Part shown: piece after piece, positions 44,419 through 55,057 of the stretch
Layout: every line of letters begins with the position of its first letter
Numbering within the stretch: the stretch's first letter is position 1
NCBI RefSeq assembly: GCF_016597815.1
Contig: NZ_VCHA01000006.1
Coordinates: 181,112-245,111, forward strand
Reading direction: 5' to 3'
Source: Marinobacter sp. DY40_1A1
GTDB lineage: Bacteria; Pseudomonadota; Gammaproteobacteria; Pseudomonadales; Oleiphilaceae
DNA length: 64,000 nucleotides
Notes under the pieces: model-generated
Databases searched by the model: none
The model's input: only the letters and a program-made list of their open reading frames with translations
Told to the model about the DNA's origin: nothing
Translations under genes and position numbers: made by a program

Positions 44419-45150
44419 ATGAAATTCCCGGAACCCTTGATAGAAGGGCGCCTGATTCAACGCTACAAACGCTTCTTGGCCGATGTGCGCCTGCCTGATG
44501 GCGAGGAAGTAACGGCCCACTGCCCGAACACCGGCTCTATGCTGGGCTGCCAGCCAGCCGATGGCCGGGTATGGCTTAGCCGCAGCAATAACCCCGCCCG
44601 TAAGTTGCCGTTCACTTGGGAGCTTGTAGAAACGGCACCTGGCATGTTGGCGTGTGTGAATACCGCAAGGCCTAATGCACAGGCGCGTGAAGCCATTGAG
44701 GCTGGGCGTATCAATGAGCTTACCGGCTATAGCCATACCCGGTCGGAGGTGAGGTACGGCGAAGAGAAAAGCCGGATAGATTTGCTGCTATCCGGCCATG
44801 GGTCGGAGCCGGATGCATGGGTAGAAGTTAAGAACGTCACGCTTGAGGACTCCGGGCAGGGCTTCTTCCCGGATGCAGTTACTACCCGCGGGCAGAAGCA
44901 TTTGCGAGAACTCATGGCTCAGGTTGCTTTGGGTGATCGCGCAGTGTTGTTTTTTGTGGTGAATCACACGGGGATCGAAACCGTGCGGCCTGCAGATCAT
45001 ATCGACCCCGAATACGGACAACTGTTGCGGCAGGCATGTGATGCCGGGGTAGAAATCCTGGCCTATCGGGCAAACCTGGCCGGTGATGATGGTGATCCGT
45101 CGGGTGGCTTGGCGCTTTCGGAATCTGTCCCGGTTATTCTGGAAATCTGA
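44419..45150 (+). CDS. sfsA: Sugar fermentation stimulation protein homologue SfsA
   Basis: The 243-residue product matches SfsA, a conserved nuclease-like protein whose physiological role is unclear. It begins [25 protein letters not shown] and contains the conserved CPNTGSMLG near 36, and WVEVKNVTL with [16 protein letters not shown] near 135-160. The EVK and D residues resemble a PD-(D/E)xK nuclease core. GGAG lies five bases before the ATG at 44419; the frame from 44350 adds non-conserved residues. It is divergent from dksA, and its 3' end overlaps the convergent Rieske gene by 17 bases. Confidence 0.94.
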   Translation: MKFPEPLIEGRLIQRYKRFLADVRLPDGEEVTAHCPNTGSMLGCQPADGRVWLSRSNNPARKLPFTWELVETAPGMLACVNTARPNAQAREAIEAGRINELTGYSHTRSEVRYGEEKSRIDLLLSGHGSEPDAWVEVKNVTLEDSGQGFFPDAVTTRGQKHLRELMAQVALGDRAVLFFVVNHTGIETVRPADHIDPEYGQLLRQACDAGVEILAYRANLAGDDGDPSGGLALSESVPVILEI

Positions 45151-45520
45151 CTTCCAGAACGCCTGCAACCACTCGAGTATCCAGTGCGGTGAGTGCATCG
45201 CCCTGACAGGGGCCGGCAATGCATTCTCCGTCCTGGGGCTTGAAGAGGGCTCCGTGGGTTGAGCACTGAAGAAACAGTTTATCTGTGTCCATAAAACTGC
45301 CGGGTTTCCAGTTCAGCTCGACGCCCATGTGAGGGCATTGATTCAAGTAGGCTCTTGGAGTGGAGCCATCCAGGAATGCAAAGCCGGCAGGTGGCAAGGT
45401 GTCAGAGTACTTTGCAGGGTCGGCCTCGATGCGGGGTAGTGTGAATTCGACAAAACGCCCCGCCTCCAAGTCCGCCTGAGCGCATACTGCCTGCCAAGGG
45501 GTTGCTTGTGTGCTGCTCAT
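45134..45520 (-). CDS. Rieske [2Fe-2S] domain protein
   Basis: The 128-residue product is a stand-alone Rieske ferredoxin-like protein. The cluster ligands are Cys and His in CPHMG near residue 62 and Cys and His in CSTHG near 86. There is no signal peptide, so it should be soluble and cytoplasmic. It has no adjacent oxygenase or reductase, so the electron partner is unknown. Its start overlaps the pentapeptide-repeat gene by four bases (ATGA), and its end overlaps convergent sfsA. Confidence 0.85.
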   Translation of the reverse strand: MSSTQATPWQAVCAQADLEAGRFVEFTLPRIEADPAKYSDTLPPAGFAFLDGSTPRAYLNQCPHMGVELNWKPGSFMDTDKLFLQCSTHGALFKPQDGECIAGPCQGDALTALDTRVVAGVLEVRFPE

Positions 45521-45873
45521 TTTTCGGCGCTGTACCGCATCCGCGTGCCGTGGTTCAGCGACATCACGATTTCTGAAGCATCAAGCCTGCGGGGGAAAAA
45601 GCATCCGGAAATTTTTGCGCCAGCAATACTGGCGCCTTCCATCGCCGTCCGGCTGAAGTTGATACCTCGCAAGTCCGCCCCGCGGAAGTAGGCATGGCGG
45701 AAGTCCAGTCCTTTGGCATCCAGCCCACGCAGGTCGAGCCCGCGGAAATCACCGCGTGCGAAGCTCGGCAAATCCGTTCGTGTAAGTTTTTCTTTGTTGA
45801 ACGCAGCAACATCTTCTTGGCGAAGCATATCGTAGAGCGGATCTTTGATCTGGCGTACTGCGTCGATTTCCAT
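45517..45873 (-). CDS. Short pentapeptide-repeat protein
   Basis: The 118-residue product carries about nine pentapeptide repeats of the A(D/N)LxG type between residues 40 and 90 (FRGLDLRGLDAKGLDFRHAY, then FRGADLRGINF and MEGASIAGAKISGCFF). Such repeats form a right-handed square beta-helix; some members mimic DNA and inhibit gyrase, but this one is too short to infer that. It is coupled to the Rieske gene by a four-base overlap. I cannot assign a function. Confidence 0.72.
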   Translation of the reverse strand: MEIDAVRQIKDPLYDMLRQEDVAAFNKEKLTRTDLPSFARGDFRGLDLRGLDAKGLDFRHAYFRGADLRGINFSRTAMEGASIAGAKISGCFFPRRLDASEIVMSLNHGTRMRYSAEK

Positions 45874-45955
45874 GATTGTTCCTTATTTTGTTTTGCTCGT
45901 GTTCTTTACGAGTATTGCGCATTAACCGCTTTTCGCGAGCCCGATGCGCAGGTTT

Positions 45956-47533
45956 TTACCCGCGTGGCAGGCCGAAGTGCTGCCTTATTCGGTCTGCTAC
46001 AGCTTCAGCCACGTGTTCCTGATCGCTGCGCAGGTGCACTGTGTAGCTTGTTTCTTCGGCAGTGAGGGGCTCAAACCAGTCCTTCTGTGCGTCCAATAAT
46101 TCTACTGTGGCTTCAGACGCATCGCCTTTGCGGTTGCGGACCCACTCCTTGCGCAGGGCTTCAGGCGCTTCGCAGTGAATCAGAGCAAAAGGTACTCCCT
46201 GACTCTCAGCTACTGCGGCAAACAAAGCGCGTTCTTTTTCTTTCAGGCTGGCGGCATCAACGATGACAGGCAATCCGGCCGCGAGCAGGTCGCTGGCAAG
46301 TTTGGCAAGCCGAACGTAGGTTTTCTCATTGGCTTCGGGAGAGTACAGGTTTGCCCCGGTGGGCGACTGGCTGTCCTCTAGTGGGGCCAGCCCGTGCAAC
46401 CGCTTGCGCTCTACGTCGGATCTCAGGCGGATCAGGCCCAATTCGGCTGACATGGCTGCACTGACGCAGGTCTTCCCGCTGGCAGAGAGGCCAACAGTGG
46501 CCAACAGGTAGCGGTTTGGAATGTTGCTGTAATCTTCTGCAAGTTGAGCGTAGTCGCGGTAGTGCTGCATCAACCCTTCTTTTTCCTGCTCCGCAAGGGA
46601 GGGGTTGCCCATGGTGAACAGGGCAATTTTCGCTCTGACCAGCGCGCGATACGCCTTGTAAAGTGGCAAGAGGGGCAGTGCTTCGAAATCGCCGCGGTAT
46701 TCCAGATAGGTGTTCAGAACCAGATTGGCCAGCGCCGGTTCGCGCCGGGACTCCAGGTCCATCAGTAAAAACGCAAGATCGTTTATGACATCAATCCAGC
46801 GGAAGGGCTCGTTGAATTCGATGCAGTCAAACACCGTTACTCTGCCTTCGTACACAGTGATGTTGGCGAGGTGCAGATCGCCGTGGCATTCACGCACATA
46901 GCCGTCTGTTCGACGTTGCGCAATCAAGTCGCGATGACGCTCGAAGGTGGTTTGGGTCCAGGCTTCGAGGTTGTCGAGTTGGCTGAGCAGGGAGGTATCG
47001 CTGATCAGTGGCCGAATCTGGTCAAAGTTTTCCTGCATGGCCGCATACACTGCTTCCGGTGTGCCCAGCGGCTTGTCGTCTGCAATCGGTTCAAGACTGT
47101 TATGAAAGTTTGCTACCTGTTTCGCCAGACTGGATAGCAGCTCCGGTTTGAGTTCGCCGGCTTCCTGTTGCTGGTCAAGCAGCTGGTTTTGACGGAACTG
47201 GCGCATTTTCAGCATGTACTCAAACGGTTCACCATCGCCGCCGATAACAGGCTGCTCTGGGCTACCAGTAATTGGAAGTACCTCGAGGTAGAGTGGTTCT
47301 GCCAAGCGCCGGTTCAGGCGAAGCTCTTCTTCGCAATAGTGCTTGCGGAGTTCCAGCGTGGAGAAATCAAGAAACCCGAAATCTACCGGTTTTTTGATCT
47401 TGTAGGCATACTGGCCCGTTAGAATCACCTGAGAGATGTGGGTTTCGATGATCTGAAATCCATCTACCGGGTGGTGGTACAATGCGGGGTTCTGCATTGC
47501 CAGCAACAGATTGCCTGGGGATGTTTCACTCAC
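45956..47533 (-). CDS. Two-domain protein: APH-like kinase fused to P-loop kinase
   Basis: The 525-residue product combines an aminoglycoside phosphotransferase-like domain (about 1-330) with a P-loop kinase domain (about 340-525). The first contains CHGDLHLANI and FDCIEFNEPFRWIDVINDLAFL, the Brenner motif and the metal-binding Asp. The second has the Walker A motif GLSASGKTCVSAAMS near 347. This COG2187-COG0645 fusion is widespread in proteobacteria, but its substrate is not known. The start is a GTG at 47533 with AGGAG seven bases upstream. It is divergent from mrcB. Confidence 0.85.
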   Translation of the reverse strand: MSETSPGNLLLAMQNPALYHHPVDGFQIIETHISQVILTGQYAYKIKKPVDFGFLDFSTLELRKHYCEEELRLNRRLAEPLYLEVLPITGSPEQPVIGGDGEPFEYMLKMRQFRQNQLLDQQQEAGELKPELLSSLAKQVANFHNSLEPIADDKPLGTPEAVYAAMQENFDQIRPLISDTSLLSQLDNLEAWTQTTFERHRDLIAQRRTDGYVRECHGDLHLANITVYEGRVTVFDCIEFNEPFRWIDVINDLAFLLMDLESRREPALANLVLNTYLEYRGDFEALPLLPLYKAYRALVRAKIALFTMGNPSLAEQEKEGLMQHYRDYAQLAEDYSNIPNRYLLATVGLSASGKTCVSAAMSAELGLIRLRSDVERKRLHGLAPLEDSQSPTGANLYSPEANEKTYVRLAKLASDLLAAGLPVIVDAASLKEKERALFAAVAESQGVPFALIHCEAPEALRKEWVRNRKGDASEATVELLDAQKDWFEPLTAEETSYTVHLRSDQEHVAEAVADRIRQHFGLPRG

Positions 47534-47642
47534 GGTGTGCTCCTCGCTTCCCTGAACTTATTGAATTTTTATCGTCCCATCATAACGGGCAGGTTACAGA
47601 AATAACACATAGTTGGCCTGCCTTATCTTGTACAGGCTTCGT

Positions 47643-47648
47643 TATAAT
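47643..47648 (+). promoter_or_regulatory. -10 element immediately upstream of mrcB
   Basis: A consensus TATAAT ends seven bases before the mrcB ATG. A transcript from it would start at or next to the start codon. No strong -35 is visible at 16-18 bases. Confidence 0.4.
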
Positions 47649-47654
47649 CCGCCC

Positions 47655-49988
47655 ATGAAAAAAAACAGCTCCTCTGCAAAAAAGCCCAATAAGAAGCCCC
47701 GGAAAAAAAATGCCGGGAATGGACGCCGCCCCTGGTTCTGGAAATTGTTCATGCGCGTGAGTGCCATTGGCCTAGTGCTACTGGCTTGCTGGATGGTTTA
47801 TCTGGACGCTGTCGTTACATCCCGGTTTGAGGGGCGACGATTTGAAGTGCCTTCCCGGGTGTATGCACGGCCCCTGGAACTTTACGATGGTGCTGGTGTG
47901 AGTTCTGGGTCACTGGAGCGGGAATTGGCTCTTGCGGGATATCGCAAGGGTGATGGAGTAAAACCCGGGAGTTACCGGCGCAACGGTGGCCACTTTATTA
48001 TCAGCACCCGCGGCTTCCGTTTTCCGGATGGTAGTGAGCCCAGACGAACACTTTCTTTGAACATATATGGCGATCGCATCCAGGGTTTTTCCGTATCCTC
48101 CGGTGAAAGCGCTGCAATTGTAAGGCTCGAGCCTGCGCGTATTGGTGGCATTTACCCGGCACACAAAGAAGATCGCATACTGGTGCGCCTGGAAGAGGTT
48201 CCTCAGCTGCTGCCGAAAGCCCTCATGGCAGTGGAAGATCGCAATTTTTATAGCCACTTTGGAATTGCACCGGCTTCTATAGGCCGTGCCATGCTGGCCA
48301 ATATGCGCGCTGGGCAAATCGTTCAGGGCGGCAGCACCCTCACACAGCAGTTGGTTAAAAACTTTTTTCTTACCCGGGATCAGACCCTGTTGCGCAAAGG
48401 TAATGAAGCCTTGATGTCAATCTTGCTCGAATGGCACTACGAGAAAGACGACATACTGGAAACCTACTTGAACGAAGTGTACCTGGGACAGGCAGGGACT
48501 CGCAGCATCAACGGATTCGGGTTGGCCAGCCAGTTCTATTTTGGTGAGTCGTTGAAAGATCTGGATGTGCACCAGATTGCCTTGCTTGTGGGCATGGTTA
48601 AAGGGCCGAGCTATTACAATCCCCGCCGGCATCCGGAGCGAGCGACTCAGCGCCGCAATCTGGTTATCAGTGAGATGGAGGACGCCGGCCTGATTGATTC
48701 GGCAAAAGCGGCCCGCGCTCGTGGCCTCTCACTTGGTGTTAGCGCAAAGCCGTCGTATTCGGAGAACCGCTATCCCGCTTATATTGACCTTGTTCGGCGG
48801 CATCTGGCGAGGGACTACAAAGAAGCGGATCTACGCAGCGAAGGTCTCCGCATTTTTACCACCCTGAACCCGGCTATTCAGTACGCAGCTGAGTATGCCG
48901 TTACTGATACCTTGCCAAGGCTAGCCAGCGGTGAAGTCGGCAAAGCCCTGGAAGCGACGCTTGTAGTCACCGCCAAAGATAGTGGCGAAGTTCTGGCTCT
49001 CGTTGGTGGCAAAGACCCGCAGTTCGCCGGGTTTAACCGGGCTCTGGATGCCAATCGCCCGATAGGGTCACTCATCAAACCGTTTACTTATCTGACTGCT
49101 CTGGAACAGCCGGATCGTTACACTCTGATGACACCGTTACTGGATAAGTCCTTCACGCTTGAATTTGATGATGGGCGGCGCTGGCAGCCGAAAAACTACG
49201 ATGGCGAGGAGCGCGGCGAAGTTCCCCTGCACCGTGCGCTTTCGAAGTCCTATAACCTGCCGGCAGTGCGTGTCGGCTTGGACCTGGGTGTCCCGGCGGT
49301 TATTAAAACCATGCGGGCCTTTGGTGTGGTTACGCCAATTTCTGAGTACCCTTCCATGCTATTGGGTTCTGTGGCTATGAGCCCGGTCACGGTCGCCCAA
49401 ATCTATCAGGGGTTGGCGACATCCGGATTCAATACGCCGTTACGCACGATCAGAGAAGTGACGGATTCAGCCGGTGGGGCACTTTCACGGTATAACCTTG
49501 AGGTGGATCAGGTGGCAGACCCCGCTGCAGTGCATTTGCTGCAGTATGCAATGCAAGAAACCATGCAAGAGGGTACAGGGCGCTCGGCATACTATTCAGT
49601 TCCCAAGGAGCTTACGCTGGCCGGTAAAACCGGAACAACCGACGATGGCCGCGATTCCTGGTTTGCCGGCTTCAGCGGAGATTTGCTGGCGGTTGCCTGG
49701 GTGGGCCGGGACGATAATGGGCCCACCGCGCTTACCGGCGCTACTGGTGCCTTGCCTGTTTGGTCACGATTTATGGCACAAGTACCACAGCATGGTTTCT
49801 CCCCGGTAGTCCCCGATGGTGTCAGCTATCATTGGGTAAATCCTGAAAAACAGGCATTAACCGACGAGTATTGCGATAATGCGCGCCTTCTGCCGTTTAT
49901 ATCGGGTAGTGAGCCGACACAGCGAGTGTCATGCTCTGGTACCCTGGAGCGGAAAATTCGAGGCTGGTTTGAAGGATTGTTCCAATGA
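47655..49988 (+). CDS. mrcB: Penicillin-binding protein 1B (bifunctional)
   Basis: PBP1B polymerises and crosslinks peptidoglycan at the inner membrane. The 777-residue product has a Lys-rich cytoplasmic tail, one transmembrane helix (about 38-58) and a UB2H-type domain. The glycosyltransferase has EDRNFYSHFGI (catalytic Glu) and QGGSTLTQQLVKN. The transpeptidase has the SxxK motif in GSLIKPFTY, SxN in SKSYNLPAVR and KTGT in LAGKTGTTDDGRDSWFAG. I chose the ATG at 47655 because the longer frame from 47613 runs through the TATAAT, but no ribosome site precedes it. Its stop overlaps the next lipoprotein gene by four bases. Confidence 0.96.
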   Translation: MKKNSSSAKKPNKKPRKKNAGNGRRPWFWKLFMRVSAIGLVLLACWMVYLDAVVTSRFEGRRFEVPSRVYARPLELYDGAGVSSGSLERELALAGYRKGDGVKPGSYRRNGGHFIISTRGFRFPDGSEPRRTLSLNIYGDRIQGFSVSSGESAAIVRLEPARIGGIYPAHKEDRILVRLEEVPQLLPKALMAVEDRNFYSHFGIAPASIGRAMLANMRAGQIVQGGSTLTQQLVKNFFLTRDQTLLRKGNEALMSILLEWHYEKDDILETYLNEVYLGQAGTRSINGFGLASQFYFGESLKDLDVHQIALLVGMVKGPSYYNPRRHPERATQRRNLVISEMEDAGLIDSAKAARARGLSLGVSAKPSYSENRYPAYIDLVRRHLARDYKEADLRSEGLRIFTTLNPAIQYAAEYAVTDTLPRLASGEVGKALEATLVVTAKDSGEVLALVGGKDPQFAGFNRALDANRPIGSLIKPFTYLTALEQPDRYTLMTPLLDKSFTLEFDDGRRWQPKNYDGEERGEVPLHRALSKSYNLPAVRVGLDLGVPAVIKTMRAFGVVTPISEYPSMLLGSVAMSPVTVAQIYQGLATSGFNTPLRTIREVTDSAGGALSRYNLEVDQVADPAAVHLLQYAMQETMQEGTGRSAYYSVPKELTLAGKTGTTDDGRDSWFAGFSGDLLAVAWVGRDDNGPTALTGATGALPVWSRFMAQVPQHGFSPVVPDGVSYHWVNPEKQALTDEYCDNARLLPFISGSEPTQRVSCSGTLERKIRGWFEGLFQ

Positions 49989-50557
49989 GTAGGCAAGGTG
50001 TATTTCAAGTAGGTATGTTGGTGGCGTTATTGAGCCTGGCGGGATGCGCAACTGGGCCAGGAGGCTCTATTTACGTGCCTGCAGGGGGCTCTGAGCGTGC
50101 TCCGGAACCACCGCAGACGACTGAAGGGAATGACGAAGCTCAAGTCTGGCGCAAAAGTGAGCAGACGGAAAACCGAGAGCCAGAACAGCAGCCCCAGCGT
50201 AGTAGCAAACCCAGTTATCAGGATGCCGGGGATGCGCTTTCACCTGCCGCACTCAGCCTCGTTCGCGAAGCGGACACTCTGCTGAAAAGTGGCGACGCTC
50301 AAGGGGCCATTGTTCGACTGGAGCGAGCGCAAAGAATCGCGCCGAGGTCTGCAGAGGTTTATTTTAAATTGTCGGAAGCCTATGTGGCAGGTAATAAGCT
50401 TGGGCCTGCAGAACAGTTTACGTTGAAGGGACTGTCTCTTGCGGGGAGTGATACTCGGCTGCAGCGCGCAGGTTGGTTGTTGTTGGCTGATATCCGCAGG
50501 GCGCGGGGGAATCTGGCAGGGGCAAGCCAGGCTGAAGAGCGCGCGGCAGCCCTGTAA
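49985..50557 (+). CDS. TPR-containing lipoprotein
   Basis: The 190-residue product has a lipoprotein signal with the lipobox LSLAGC. A low-complexity Pro/Glu/Gln linker follows to about residue 80, then two to three tetratricopeptide-like helical hairpins (ALSLVREADTLLKSGDAQGAIVRLERAQRIAPRS, PRSAEVYFKLSEAYVAGNKLGPAEQF). It overlaps mrcB by ATGA, so it is translated together with PBP1B. It could be an outer-membrane partner of PBP1B, by analogy with LpoB, but shows no LpoB fold; that is inference only. Confidence 0.8.
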   Translation: MSRQGVFQVGMLVALLSLAGCATGPGGSIYVPAGGSERAPEPPQTTEGNDEAQVWRKSEQTENREPEQQPQRSSKPSYQDAGDALSPAALSLVREADTLLKSGDAQGAIVRLERAQRIAPRSAEVYFKLSEAYVAGNKLGPAEQFTLKGLSLAGSDTRLQRAGWLLLADIRRARGNLAGASQAEERAAAL

Positions 50558-50572
50558 AACAGATAGGTAAAT

Positions 50573-50603
50573 GACCCTGCCGGAGCGCTTTCCTGGCAGG
50601 GTC
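50573..50603. terminator. Hairpin between convergent TPR lipoprotein and lipase genes
   Basis: A 9-bp stem GACCCTGCC / GGCAGGGTC (50573-50581 with 50595-50603) lies between two convergent stops. T-tracts are weak on both sides, so it is a probable but not classical bidirectional terminator. Confidence 0.5.
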
Positions 50604-50612
50604 GGGCCTCGC

Positions 50613-51878
<1,266 letters not shown>

Positions 51879-53159
51879 TTAAAGAGTTGCGAAAACCTTG
51901 CTGGCTGCGGCAATCGTATCGGCGATGTCCTGATCCGACAGAGCGGCGCTGGTGAAACCAGCCTCAAAGGCAGAAGGCGCGAGGTAAATACCTTCTTTAA
52001 GCATGCCCTGGAAGAATTTCATGAATCGTTCCACGTCGCAGGCCATTACCTGATCGAAGCTGGTAATGCTGGCTTCTTCAGTGAAGAAAAAGCCAAACAT
52101 AGCGCCCGCGCCCTGAACGGCCATAGGAATGCCGGCTGCATCTGCCGCAGCCTTCAGGCCCTCACGCAGCGCAACAGTTTTTTCGGTCAGGCGATCGTGG
52201 AAGCCAGGCTCAGATATGGCATTCAGAGTCGCCAGGCCTGCTGACATGGCCAGTGGGTTGCCGCTCAGCGTGCCGGCCTGGTACACCGGGCCAAGAGGCG
52301 CAATGTGTTCCATGATTTCACGCTTTCCACCAAAGGCGCCAACAGGCAAACCACCGCCGATCACCTTGCCGAGCGCCGTCAGGTCCGGGGTTACCCCATA
52401 CAGACCCTGAGCACCGCCGAGTGATACGCGGAACCCGGACATCACTTCATCAAAAATCAGTACGCTGCCGTACTCGTCACACACTTCCCGGAGGCCTTCC
52501 AGAAAACCTGGAACCGGGGGGATGCAGTTCATGTTGCCTGCAACCGGCTCTACGATAATGGCTGCAATCTCATCGCCCATTTCTTTAAAGATCTTGCGAA
52601 CACCCTCAATATCGTTGAAGTCGAGAGTGAGCGTGAGTTCAGCCAGGCAAGCAGGAACGCCGGGTGAGTTGGGGACGCCCAAAGTCAAAGCGCCGGAACC
52701 AGCCTTAACCAACAACGAATCAGCATGCCCGTGGTAGCAGCCTTCAAACTTGACGATTTTGTCGCGACCGGTAAATCCGCGAGCCAGTCGAATGGCGCTC
52801 ATAGTGGCCTCAGTGCCGGAGTTCACCATGCGCACCAGATCAATTGAGGGCACCAGTTCGCACACTTTGCGAGCCATATCGGTTTCGATAGACGTGGGCG
52901 CGCCATAGCCAACCCCAAGGTCTACCTGTGCGTGTAGGGCATCTTTGATGCGCTTGTCTGAGTGGCCAAGGATCATTGGGCCCCAGGATCCGATGTAATC
53001 GATATAGCGCTTACCGTCCTCATCATAAAGGTAGGCGCCCTCAGCGTGCTTGAAAAAGATCGGGGTGCCGCCCACACCACGGAATGCGCGAACCGGGGAG
53101 TTAACGCCGCCCGGAATGTATTTTTGTGCCTGCTCGAACAGGGTTTCGGAATGTGTCAT
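51879..53159 (-). CDS. hemL: Glutamate-1-semialdehyde 2,1-aminomutase
   Basis: HemL converts glutamate-1-semialdehyde to 5-aminolevulinate with PLP, feeding heme synthesis. The 426-residue product has the PLP lysine at 265 in [16 protein letters not shown], the same number as in E. coli, and the PLP-contacting Asp in [11 protein letters not shown]. The substrate loop [10 protein letters not shown] lies near 18. It is the last gene of a leftward run ClC-hemJ-thiD-thiE-hemL. hemJ, another heme gene, is in the same run. Confidence 0.97.
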   Translation of the reverse strand: MTHSETLFEQAQKYIPGGVNSPVRAFRGVGGTPIFFKHAEGAYLYDEDGKRYIDYIGSWGPMILGHSDKRIKDALHAQVDLGVGYGAPTSIETDMARKVCELVPSIDLVRMVNSGTEATMSAIRLARGFTGRDKIVKFEGCYHGHADSLLVKAGSGALTLGVPNSPGVPACLAELTLTLDFNDIEGVRKIFKEMGDEIAAIIVEPVAGNMNCIPPVPGFLEGLREVCDEYGSVLIFDEVMSGFRVSLGGAQGLYGVTPDLTALGKVIGGGLPVGAFGGKREIMEHIAPLGPVYQAGTLSGNPLAMSAGLATLNAISEPGFHDRLTEKTVALREGLKAAADAAGIPMAVQGAGAMFGFFFTEEASITSFDQVMACDVERFMKFFQGMLKEGIYLAPSAFEAGFTSAALSDQDIADTIAAASKVFATL

Positions 53160-53174
53160 TTGTGGGAGCTCCTG

Positions 53175-53834
53175 TTATTTGGGAGTGAAGAATAGTGGGT
53201 GGTGGCTGGCAAACAGCCTCTGGAATACTTGTGCTTTCTGCATTGTGGCTTCGGGGCTGCCCCCGAAAAGTCCGCCAACAACCGCCAGCAGATCGGCGCC
53301 CGCCCGTATAAGGAGCTCGCCGTTTTCTGTAGTGATGCCGCCAATGGCCGTAACTGGCCGCTTAAAACGCCTTGCTTCGGCTAGTATTTCGGTTGGGGCG
53401 GGCGGGGCATCCGGTTTGGTTGATGAATTGAAAAACCGACCAAATGCCAGGTAATCAGCGCCGCCTGCCGCAGCTGCTTCAGCCAGTTCAAGGTCGGCAT
53501 GGCATGTAATGCCAATAATTGCGCCATCTCCAAGCAGATGACGAGCTTCTGCTGCCGAACCATCCGTTTGGCCAAGGTGAACACCAGCAGCGCCTATGCG
53601 CTTTGCCAGCTCGATATCATCGTTAATCAGCAGAGGGATGTCTGTAGTGGCGCATACGGATTGCAGGCTTCTTGCTTGTGCTAGGCGTTCTGGCATGGGT
53701 GCAGACTTTTCCCGATACTGCACCATCACAGCGCCACCGACAATGGCGGCTTCCACGGAGGTAAGCAGCGTTGCTGAGGGAGTCAATTGGCTGTCGGTAA
53801 TTGCGTAAAGCCCGACAGGGACACGCGGTTTCAT
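53175..53834 (-). CDS. thiE: Thiamine-phosphate synthase
   Basis: ThiE couples HMP-pyrophosphate and thiazole phosphate to thiamine phosphate. The 219-residue TIM-barrel product contains VQYREKS near 37, INDDIELAKRIGAAGVHLGQTD near 70 and VTAIGGITTEN near 165, all family motifs. I chose the ATG at 53834, which overlaps the thiD stop as ATGA, over a GTG three codons upstream. The thiD-thiE pair lies next to hemL, as recalled in pseudomonads. Confidence 0.95.
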   Translation of the reverse strand: MKPRVPVGLYAITDSQLTPSATLLTSVEAAIVGGAVMVQYREKSAPMPERLAQARSLQSVCATTDIPLLINDDIELAKRIGAAGVHLGQTDGSAAEARHLLGDGAIIGITCHADLELAEAAAAGGADYLAFGRFFNSSTKPDAPPAPTEILAEARRFKRPVTAIGGITTENGELLIRAGADLLAVVGGLFGGSPEATMQKAQVFQRLFASHHPLFFTPK

Positions 53835-54619
53835 CGTTCCCACAGAATGCCTCGATCCGGAACCGGCTGGCCTCTTCCCACCTCAAGGGCATGCAAAATA
53901 GTGCGGTGCACGTAGTTTTGGGCCTGGGAAATTGCGGCCCGAGGTGAAAGCCCTAACGCCCGCCCGGCAGCAATCGCGGCTGCCAGTGTGCAGCCGGTGC
54001 CATGATATTCCCCGCCTATACGCTCGACATCCCAAGACATGGGCTTGGGAGCGTGGTTGTATAGCGTATTGGTGATGTGAACACCCGTGCCATGCCCACC
54101 GGTTGCGAGCACCGAAGCGCACCCTTTACTGAGTAGTTTGCGCGCAGCCTCAGCGGGGTCGTCGCACTCTCCCAGCAAAGCCAGTTCTATGCCGTTGGGG
54201 GTGATCATTTCGGCGAGCGGGAATAGTCGTTCTTTCATGGTGGCAAGCAGTTCGTCATCCGCCAGATCGCCACCTCCTGCGGCCTTGATCACCGGGTCGG
54301 TTATCACCGGGATATCCGGATGCTTCTCAAGAAATTCAACCAAAACATCCACAACTGCAGAGTTGCCCAGGGCCCCGGTTTTTACCGCGTGTATTGGGGC
54401 ATCTTCGGCGATGCACCTGAGTTGCTCACGTATCAGTTCCGGATTGACGGCTTCGGCACCGTATACATTCCGGGTATCCTGAACAGTCAGACAAGTGAGC
54501 ACAGGTAACGGGTGGCACCCGAGTGATGTAATGGCCTGAATGTCCGCCTGGATGCCGGCGCCGCCGGAAGGGTCCAGGCCGGAAAGAACAAGTACTTGGG
54601 GGCGAGTGTAGTATTTGAT
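53831..54619 (-). CDS. thiD: Hydroxymethylpyrimidine/phosphomethylpyrimidine kinase, apparent AUC start
   Basis: ThiD phosphorylates HMP and HMP-phosphate for thiamine synthesis. Conserved ThiD sequence extends upstream of the first GTG (54502) to VLVLSGLDPSGGAGIQADIQAI, the substrate-binding N-terminus, so the real start must lie before it. An in-frame stop lies five codons ahead of it. Between them there is no ATG, GTG or TTG. ATC at 54617-54619 has GGGAG eight bases upstream and gives (M)KYYTRPQVLVLSG, aligning with the MNTYSRPVVLCLSG start of Pseudomonas ThiD as recalled. The product would be 262 residues, the normal length. The C-terminal Lys/Asp region GGEYHGTGCTLAAAIAAG is intact. Confidence 0.88.
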   Translation of the reverse strand: MKYYTRPQVLVLSGLDPSGGAGIQADIQAITSLGCHPLPVLTCLTVQDTRNVYGAEAVNPELIREQLRCIAEDAPIHAVKTGALGNSAVVDVLVEFLEKHPDIPVITDPVIKAAGGGDLADDELLATMKERLFPLAEMITPNGIELALLGECDDPAEAARKLLSKGCASVLATGGHGTGVHITNTLYNHAPKPMSWDVERIGGEYHGTGCTLAAAIAAGRALGLSPRAAISQAQNYVHRTILHALEVGRGQPVPDRGILWER

Positions 54620-54631
54620 TGCTAAAACTCC

Positions 54632-55054
54632 CTAGAACGGCTTAACGACAGCGAGAATAACAACTGCTAGTAAGATAAGCACCGGCAACTCATTGAACCA
54701 GCGATAGAATACATGGCCGCGAGTGTTGAGGTCGTCGCGGAACACCTTGACCAGATGCCCGCAATAAAAGTGGTAGATAATCAACAATGCCACGAGCAGC
54801 AGCTTCACATGCAGCCAGCCCTGGCTGAAGTAACCCGACACATTATAAGTAAGCAACCAGATGCCAAAGATCACGGTGGCAATCATCGAGGGTGTGGTTA
54901 TCCCCCGATAAAGTTTGCGCTCCATGATTTTGAAGCGCTCCCGCCCCGGTTCATCCTCACAGGCAGCATGGTAGACAAACAGCCTTGGCAGATAGAAGAG
55001 GCCGGCAAACCAGCACACCAGAGATATAATATGAAAGGCTTTAACCCACAGCAT
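54632..55054 (-). CDS. hemJ: Protoporphyrinogen oxidase HemJ
   Basis: HemJ oxidises protoporphyrinogen IX to protoporphyrin IX in many bacteria without HemG or HemY. The 140-residue product has four predicted transmembrane helices. It has the conserved His in WVKAFHIISLVCWFAGLFYLPRLFVYH and the Lys in HVKLLLVALLIIYH, which are essential positions in the family. It starts three bases after the ClC gene stop and lies 12 bases before thiD. hemL is in the same operon. Confidence 0.9.
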   Translation of the reverse strand: MLWVKAFHIISLVCWFAGLFYLPRLFVYHAACEDEPGRERFKIMERKLYRGITTPSMIATVIFGIWLLTYNVSGYFSQGWLHVKLLLVALLIIYHFYCGHLVKVFRDDLNTRGHVFYRWFNELPVLILLAVVILAVVKPF

Positions 55055-55057
55055 TGA

